In this document: positions 9,154 through 15,000 of the stretch, piece by piece
How the letters are laid out: each line of letters begins with the position of its first letter
Numbering within the stretch: the first letter of the stretch is position 1
DNA from: Cryptococcus deneoformans JEC21
Lineage: Eukaryota > Basidiomycota > Tremellomycetes > Tremellales > Cryptococcaceae
NCBI RefSeq assembly: GCF_000091045.1
Contig: NC_006692.1
Span: 502,221 to 517,220, forward strand
Reading direction: 5' to 3'
DNA: 15,000 bases
Notes under the pieces: generated by a model
What the model saw: the letters and a program-made list of their open reading frames with translations, nothing else
The model's database searches: none
Told to the model about the DNA's origin: nothing
Made by a program: the position numbers and the translations under genes

Positions 9154-11461
9154 ATGGCCCAGCCTTCTCCCTCGGCGATACTCGGCCAGCAGCCCTTCCC
9201 CATAGACCCCGCTCCAGCTCCAGCCCAGCCAAATCCCATACCCACTTCCACCCCTACCCTCCTCACGTATCTCCACGCCCTCCTCGATGTTCGTCAGTCA
9301 CAGAACCTCACGCTACCTTACCTTCAACCATTCGCACCTTTATCCTCTAGGCCTCTACCACGGATGAACAATAATGGACAGCGAGGAGACGGGGGAAAGG
9401 GCAAGGAGAAGGTGAAGAGTGATTTGGACGTCATCCGGGAACTGAGAGAGTCTGTGGCTTCATGGAGAGGTGTGCTAACCAAAGAAAACCAAGAAGGTGG
9501 AAGATTAACCACAGCTCTGAAAGAAGTGTTCGTCTTAAAGACCTTTTTTTCCGGTCCTCACTCACCTCCTCATGCTGAGACCAACGCTGTAGGATCACCC
9601 ACCAATCAGCCCTCCTCTCTTCTGCAGCCGCGCTCCTTCCCCAAGCCTCCTCATCCACCAAACCTTTATTCCTCTCATCCCACCTCCTCTCCCAACCAAC
9701 CAAACTTCTCCAATCCATTGCATCGGCTGTCAGCCTCCAGACGTTTTTGGAAGACTCTCAATTCGGACTCCAACAGAGCAGTTTAGCTATCGCTGGTGAG
9801 AGATTGGTCGTTGATGTGGATCTGGGAGTGGATCTTGGCGGAGAAGAGGACGAGTCGAGGATGGGGACTCCAATGGGTACTCCGCGGCCCTACACCCCCG
9901 TCCCTGGTGCCATGCCCACCAGCGCACTCACGCAAAATTCAGACGAAAGAGGAAAAGTGAAGCTGCTAAAGCTCGTCGCTTCTCACGTTACTCCATCCGG
10001 AGGAACAGGCCAGTGTGAATGGGTTAGGAAAGTGCTGAACGAGCTAGTCAATGACTACTTGGCATTGTGGAATGCTCCAGTCCTCGAGGAAGGGTATAGC
10101 CTCGAAAAAGGTTTATGGGAGAGAGAAGAAACGGCACGCAGACTGGAGCAAGAGTTTGCGGATTTAAAGTGGTTTGATGATGTGGCAGGAGATGAATCGG
10201 TGGATTGGTTTGAAGAACTGGAGAAAATAACGGGAACTGTGGAAAGACTCGTGGCTGAAACTAGGTATGTTTCTCTCAATATATTTCCAAAAGGGTCCAA
10301 GATGTATAACGACAACGAAAAAAAAAACAGTGAGCAGAGGCTCTATCCGACAGACAAGCATTCAGTCTTCCCAACCTTTAGACTTCTCCCTTCATCTTCT
10401 ATAGGAACCAATCCCATATGGCGTATCCGGCCGGCAAAGTCCTCCAACGAATCTGTTCCTACCATCTCATCGATCCACAGCACGAAAAGTGACGTTGGAG
10501 GAGCCGGAGATCTCGATATGGAAGAACAGTGGCTAGAGACTGATTGGGTGATAGAATGCATAGAGGAGAATGGGATTGCAGGAGTTGTTGTCAGCAGAAA
10601 TTGGCTCATTGATAGTGGGCACGAAGAAAAGCAGCAAGTCAGTGGTACGATTAGGCTGGAAAATCTTCTTGTAAGTGTGCTATCGAAAGGCGATGAAGGC
10701 GGGGAAAAAATGGTTTCTGAAACCACCAAAACAGTACCACCCGTTCCAGCAACCAACGTTCCTTGCTATCCCACAACAACAACCATTCCCTTATACCGCA
10801 CCCTTCATTCATTCATCCAAAGATGGGAATGGGTTAGATCAGCACTGGTCAATCGCTCAGCCTGGGCCTCTAGGATGGGTGGTCGGTCGTATCGGAATGG
10901 GTAGAAATTTAAAAGGTCTCTATGGAACGATAAAAGTATGTCTGTTGGCTACTGTCAAAAGACTGTTGCGGAATGTCCAAGCTGACAGCAGCACTACAGG
11001 CTTTGAGAAAACAGCTCGTTCTGAATCAGATGTTTGCGAGTGTCTTCAAGTCTGAAGCCTTGACAACATATGAGAACGGGAACGGGGAGGAGGGTCACGA
11101 TGAGGATGACGATATGGACGATGATTGGTTCTCTGGTAAGTCTTTTTTGTTTTTGTTTTTTGTGCATTAGCCTTCCTCCACGACACGCATCATGGATGAC
11201 TGATTTTCTGTCGGCACAGGTCCCCCTAAGGCTGTCCCATGTTCCGCCACCCTCCATCAAAATTCAATTAGCATTACCATTCCCTTGCTTGACCACGAAG
11301 GGAAATGTGAACACCTGGAAATCATCGCGAAAGCGAGCGACGAGGGTCCGGGGTATACAAACGTAGAGTACAAGGGTGGGAAAATTGACGAGTCAGAAGC
11401 AGATAGGGATCTCGTTAGTCTAGTAAGAAAGGTTCTGGAGCAAAGGACCAAACAGTCATAA
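9154..11461 (+). CDS. MED1: Probable Mediator complex subunit 1
   Basis: Exons: 9154 to an uncertain donor (9496 or 9553), an uncertain acceptor (9610 or 9628) to 10264, then 10331-10670, 10735-10935, 11000-11135 and 11220-11461; about 600 residues. Introns 2-5 (66, 64, 64 and 84 nt) have good signals and matching phases. The first junction is unresolved, because the upstream frame and the required downstream frame join only with a weak donor or a long intron. The segment around 9730-9840 (helix, then SLAIAGERLVVDVDL), followed at 9955-9990 by KVKLLKLVASHV, resembles the fungal Med1 N-terminal domain. Later FRLLPSSSI and GVVVSRNWL also fit Med1 as I recall it. A low-complexity acidic run (DEDDDMDDDW) lies in the fifth exon. 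Med1 belongs to the Mediator middle module, which links activators to RNA polymerase II. The assignment rests on motif recall without alignment; other roles are possible. Confidence 0.55.
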
Positions 11462-11704
11462 AAGTTGGCTCCTGGAGCAATCATCAAAGACAAATATCGC
11501 CATGCTATAATGCATTTGAATCTGCCTACATGCTACGATAAATGATCTACTATTACACAAAGATTATGCAAAGAAAATATCGACACTAAAAGCCCAATTT
11601 AAAATAACTACTGTTCCAATCGACGTGTAGAAGTAGAACGTTCTGCTCTCTTCCTTTTCACATGATTGTATTGACAACGCACACATAATTTTCCCCCTGG
11701 CATC
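11462..11704. other. Convergent 3' intergenic region
   Basis: These 243 bp lie between the stop codons of the probable MED1 gene (plus) and BWC2 (minus). The stretch is AT-rich around 11500-11620, as expected for 3' UTRs and polyadenylation sites on both strands. Nothing else stands out. Confidence 0.6.
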
Positions 11705-13946
11705 TTACATCTTCCCAGATATCCCATAACTATCCTTGGTCACACTCTCCCCCCTGGACGGCGTGTTTCCCTGTTCGCGCTTCTTCCTCGGTTTCTGTTT
11801 TCCGTCACGCTTCGCAACCTGCCTTGCCATTCGCAGACCGCATCTGAAGCAAAGATCAGCCTTTGTAAAAATCCCCCTCCCCCCCAAAAGTCAGTGAACT
11901 CACGCATTACACAGATCCTTCACGCCGTTTGTGTTTTTCCTCCATTCAGGCGATTCTTTCGTGCCGCACATCACGCAGGCCTCAACATCTCCTGGTGGCC
12001 TTACAAGAGGCCTCGTGCTACTTTTTCCAGAAGACTGAGGTGGTGCACCACTCTGTACGGCGCGAGCTATAGATCCCTTCAAAGATTGGGAATGAATAGG
12101 TCGCTGGCCAGTAGCGGAAGATGTTGAGGAAGATGATTGAATAGAAGCCATTTGAGCAGCTGAAGATACTGATGTAGATGACTGAGTCTGTGAAGAAACG
12201 GCAGAATAGAGGGGATTGCCATACTCTGAAGAGGAGTAGAAGGATGATGAGGGGGCGTTTGTAGAATACGTAGCCCCAGACGATGCCGCATGAGACCCGT
12301 CTGCTTGATGCTCTTGATGTTGACTCATGTTAGAAACAGCCTGTGACCCAGGCTCATGCACTGCCATACCGAGATTGCCTAGCTCATACGCGACACTACT
12401 ATCCCAATCGTCATTGCCGCTGCCTTGCCTGGTGCGCAAAAGACTTGAGTCTGTCGACCAGTCAATGGCCGAGTGTTGCGGTTGCGCGGCTTCTGACTGT
12501 GAATGCCTTTGAGCCAACGCGTGCTGCAACTGATTTTGCGCCTCAGTATGACGGTTAGGGGCGTTTGATGAGTGCTCGCTTGCGGCAGGATCCATTTTAT
12601 CTCCGACAGATTGGTGGGTATGACCTTTTCTCCAATCGTTGGCCTGCATAGCATAGTTGTTCTGATTTCTCGGCAATTCATACGCTTTTATCGTCTGAAA
12701 GCATGCAAAGATCAACCTGCCGTAGGGAATAAAGACACTTGCCACTGTTCGATGGAGACCTTCAGTCGTCACAAGATGATGAGCACCATATCGCGTTGTG
12801 CAATTTGTGCGTAGTTCCCCAGGACCGGCTTTGAGCTGAGAAGGATCCATGTCGACATGCTTCATCATATCACAGTATTCTGAAGCGTCATAAAGGCCAT
12901 CTGGACCAGCTGGAACACCAGCAGGACGTGCAGGTGGCCAGGAAAATATCAACTGGGTAGGCGCGTAAGTCATGTGGTCAGGAGGAAGCAGGTGCAGCTG
13001 AAAGACTCGAGCTGGTGGACGGTGGGTGCTGGGTGCAATAGGAATGTTGTAAGTGACATTGCGACAGAGGGCCCCGATTTGCTGCACAAACATGAATTCA
13101 GAACTCTTGCAGCTGACAGAAAAGAGCGCTCACATCATCACCCATGAACTTGGTACCACACCAATTTGACCACTCCTCGTTGGCTCGTTTAGGGTCGTTG
13201 TTGGCGACTGGATCTTTGTCTTTGATGGGATGGAAGAAGGCCAGCAAGAGGCCCGTGGCGACCTATGCAAATGGTGAGCTTGCTTGCAATGAGTGGCTGG
13301 CTGGTGGGCTTACCCAGTTGAGTACGAGGTCCAATATTATATATTCGTTATCCTCGACGATGGCGTCTGCATCCGCCGGAATCTCGTTTTCCTCTGGAGG
13401 GCATCCAAGGAGGGTCCTAATCTGAGACAATCTCGCAAATCGCACACGAGTCACACTCCCTTGCAAGTCGTCTGCACTGATCGCACCCAGCAGGTCCTTC
13501 CTCGCCTCTACCGCAGCACATCAGCCCGTACTCATTTTAACCACGTAGGCAAAAACAGCTGCCACTCACGTTCTCGTTCATGGGGGTGTATAAACTCCAA
13601 TACACTCCTGGCCATCATTGAGCCTTTCTGTTTCGAGAGGTGAGCGTCCAGGATGGGGTCGAAATGGACAAATTCGAGCTCCAGCTGCGGTACGGTGATG
13701 CCGGGGTCAGGATTAGGATCGTAGCGGGGCTTGAGCAGGGCCCAGTAACAGCGTACTGCCCCCACTCTCTGGACGGTCATGATCAGCAAATAAAATGAGG
13801 AGATGGAGACAGGAGGGTAATGTTGTGTAAAATTGGGCAGCGGAGGGAGGGAACGTGCACTTCGCGCAAAACAAAACACCACTTACTGGTATGCCAGGGA
13901 TCCCGCTTGACTGCGATGAACTAGACGAAGCAGACATCTCTCGCAT
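11705..13946 (-). CDS. BWC2: White Collar 2-type light-response transcription factor (PAS + GATA zinc finger)
   Basis: Six exons, 13946-13887, 13768-13570, 13507-13314, 13262-13134, 13081-11904 and 11843-11705, give 632 residues. Introns (118, 62, 51, 52 and 60 nt) are in phase with GTAAG/GTGAG donors. A second in-frame ATG at 13937 is also possible. The N-terminal third (about residues 20-290) reads as a PAS region: FIHPHEREQARKDL resembles the PAS helix/loop, and RTNCTTRYGAHHLV and GRLIFACFQT lie near its end. A Gln/Ser-rich disordered stretch follows. The C-terminus has one GATA finger, CVMC-x18-CNAC, with PEWRKNTNG in its loop, then a basic KPRKKRE tail likely to act as nuclear signal and DNA contact. 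WC-2 proteins pair with the blue-light receptor WC-1 (Bwc1) to control light response, and in Cryptococcus also mating and virulence. The intron at 11844-11903 splits the finger just before its last Cys. Confidence 0.93.
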
Positions 13947-14055
13947 CCTATAGTTCTCCTTATCTCCCCGTGAATCTTGGTGTGCAATTTGTCGCCGGAT
14001 ACGGATGTTTATTGGACAATTAAGGTAATCAGATGTCGATAAATAATCGACAACT

Positions 14056-14086
14056 GATCTGCGATCTGCCGATATAACTTTCGATC
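14056..14086. promoter_or_regulatory. GATC/GATA cluster upstream of BWC2 (candidate light-response element)
   Basis: GATC occurs at 14056-14059, 14063-14066 and 14083-14086, with GATA at 14071-14074, so four GAT-core sites lie within 31 bp, about 110-140 bp upstream of the BWC2 start. In Neurospora the White Collar complex binds imperfect pairs of GATC/CGAT-type sites in light-responsive promoters. The cluster could therefore be an autoregulatory site, or serve the divergent gene. Binding is inferred only. Confidence 0.35.
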
Positions 14087-14607
14087 GCGCTGCGAAGCCC
14101 TGGGTGCCGTTGTTCCGGGAAAGAAATCAGTCGATGTGGTGAGCTTGAATGATCCGTCTTCGTTCTTGTGTGATAGTGCTGTGATGGTCGTGGATGTATA
14201 TTTGACAGGGTTTACTTGGACGAGGAAGTCATTTCGTCGCCTGCTCGATTCGACGCCTCCTCTGACAAGTGGCTGGCTGACTGGGCTGTAATGGACGTCG
14301 CTTTGTACCGGCCGAGGCCCAATTTCTTTACCGAATGTTGAGCTTCATCTAATATTTCGGGCCGACTCGGGTTTATCCAAAATTTTGAAGTGATATTTCA
14401 TTTGTTGACCCATAAACTCCGGTCTTTCCGGCGGGTCTTATTTCCAGTTTGGGGTAAAAACTATTTTCGGGAGGAACAGCGATCACAGGCGGGCGCAACT
14501 CGCTATTCATATAGCGGGGAGCACAAAAAAGAGACGAGTGCCTGATGGTTGACAGTATGCGTGCCTTTTTTAAGGTGATATGGAAGGCGTGCAAAATGAT
14601 AAAGAAA

Positions 14608-14661
14608 GTGGAGGGACGGTGGAGGGGCGGTGGAGGGACGGTGGAGGGACGGTGGAGGTGA
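14608..14661 (+). repeat. 11-bp G-rich minisatellite
   Basis: The unit GGTGGAGGGAC is repeated about five times without gaps. There is a first 10-base copy at 14608-14617, full units at 14618-14628 (one A-to-G change), 14629-14639 and 14640-14650, and a degenerate last copy at 14651-14661. The plus strand is nearly all G and A, so it has many GG and GGG runs. It lies in the BWC2 promoter region, about 660-715 bp upstream of the BWC2 start. Confidence 0.9.
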
Positions 14662-14832
14662 TTGTGGAGGTTGAAGATAGGAAGCTGGAGCGCAGTACGT
14701 ATCTTCATAGTGATACGGTGTTGCGTACTTCGTATCGCGTGTTCTCGCTGTTCTGTTTATGAATGTGAAAAGGGGTCAGCATACTGAGTGGAGCGCCCTC
14801 GGCCTCGGTGACCTAAACTTGATAAGCACACC

Positions 14833-14842
14833 TATATATATA
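14833..14842 (+). promoter_or_regulatory. TATA-like box of the right-edge gene
   Basis: A run of alternating TA (TATATATATA) sits 125-134 bp upstream of the ATG at 14967. The position allows a leader of about 60-100 nt, so it is a plausible TATA element. Evidence is motif and position only. Confidence 0.4.
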
Positions 14843-14966
14843 CCGTAAGTCTCATCTTCCCGCTTTCCGTCACATTTAATCTTCAAGTCATCGCAACACA
14901 CACAGGTAACCCGGATAATAATTAATAAAAGCGGGAGGCTCACTTTAAGCTGATTATCAAAAAGAA

Positions 14967-15000
14967 ATGCCAACTGTACTCCTCACAGGTATCACGGGAT
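14967..15000 (+). CDS. Start of a probable Rossmann-fold NAD(P)-dependent reductase or epimerase (partial)
   Basis: Only 11 codons are inside the window: MPTVLLTGITG. An N-terminal short beta strand followed by TGxTG is typical of extended short-chain dehydrogenases (dihydroflavonol-reductase, Gre2-like or epimerase proteins), where it begins the dinucleotide-binding GxxGxxG loop. The ATG has G at -3 and is preceded by A-rich sequence. A GTATCA donor-like sequence lies within the last codons, so an intron here cannot be excluded. Specific enzyme unknown. Confidence 0.55.
   Translation, partial: MPTVLLTGITG

Larger units (their letters stand above)
13947..14966. other. Divergent promoter region between BWC2 and the next gene
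   Basis: About 1 kb without a convincing gene; the longest frames are short, repeat-derived or overlap each other. It contains a GATC/GATA cluster near the BWC2 start (14056-14086), an 11-bp minisatellite (14608-14661) and a TATA-like run (14833-14842) close to the plus-strand gene. It must carry the promoter and leader of BWC2 on the minus strand and of the reductase-like gene on the plus strand. Confidence 0.6.

Noticed and set aside
10265..10436. Longer intron from 10265 to the TAG near 10404 in the MED1 gene
   Set aside because: It leads to a frame that stops soon after with no way back. The 66-nt intron ending at 10330 has a branch-like TATAAC and keeps the frame.
14776..14973. 65-codon minus-strand frame with a hydrophobic stretch near the right end
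   Set aside because: It overlaps the TATA box and leader of the plus-strand reductase-like gene and has no supporting features.
1..15000. tRNA, rRNA, CRISPR array, transposon or retroelement
   Set aside because: No cloverleaf, terminal repeats, transposase or reverse-transcriptase motifs, or spaced direct repeats were seen. The repeats present are short tandem units only.

Overview
The window looks like a nuclear chromosome segment from a basidiomycete yeast, most likely Cryptococcus or a close tremellomycete. The genes are intron-dense: most introns are about 50-70 nt, with GT(A/G)AGT-like donors, CTAAC/CTGAC/CTGAT-like branch sites and YAG acceptors. Leaders are CT-rich. A White Collar 2-type photoreceptor partner (PAS region plus one GATA zinc finger) lies near the right end. 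The exon models below were built by hand from splice signals, reading phase and protein features; no alignment was run.

Layout, left to right. (1) 1-535, minus: 5' end of a nuclear, probably SUMO-regulated protein that runs off the window. (2) About 1.2 kb of divergent promoter. (3) 1754-3160, plus: a secreted AA11-type copper lytic polysaccharide monooxygenase (LPMO). Its C-terminal tail carries three copies of a short peptide bracketed by Lys-Arg (Kex2-type) cleavage sites. (4) 3426-7666, minus: a large multi-exon protein of about 1,280 residues with a folded N-terminal domain, a long disordered Ser/Pro/Thr-rich body and recurring K[LV]xxxLG motifs. (5) 7754-8860, plus: a mitochondrial YebC/TACO1 translational activator, fired from a very short divergent promoter shared with gene 4. 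(6) 9154-11461, plus: a probable Mediator subunit 1. (7) 11705-13946, minus: the WC-2 homologue (BWC2). (8) About 1 kb of promoter between BWC2 and the next gene, with a GATC cluster, an 11-bp minisatellite and a TATA box. (9) 14967 onward, plus: the first codons of a probable Rossmann-fold reductase or epimerase.

The genes do not form one pathway. Two are transcription regulators (the Mediator subunit and BWC2), one acts in mitochondrial translation and one is secreted. The most notable observation is the AA11 enzyme joined to a tail that looks like a precursor of processed repeat peptides. Two exon junctions, at about 5624-5680 and 9470-9627, cannot be closed with ordinary splice sites in the right phase and are flagged.
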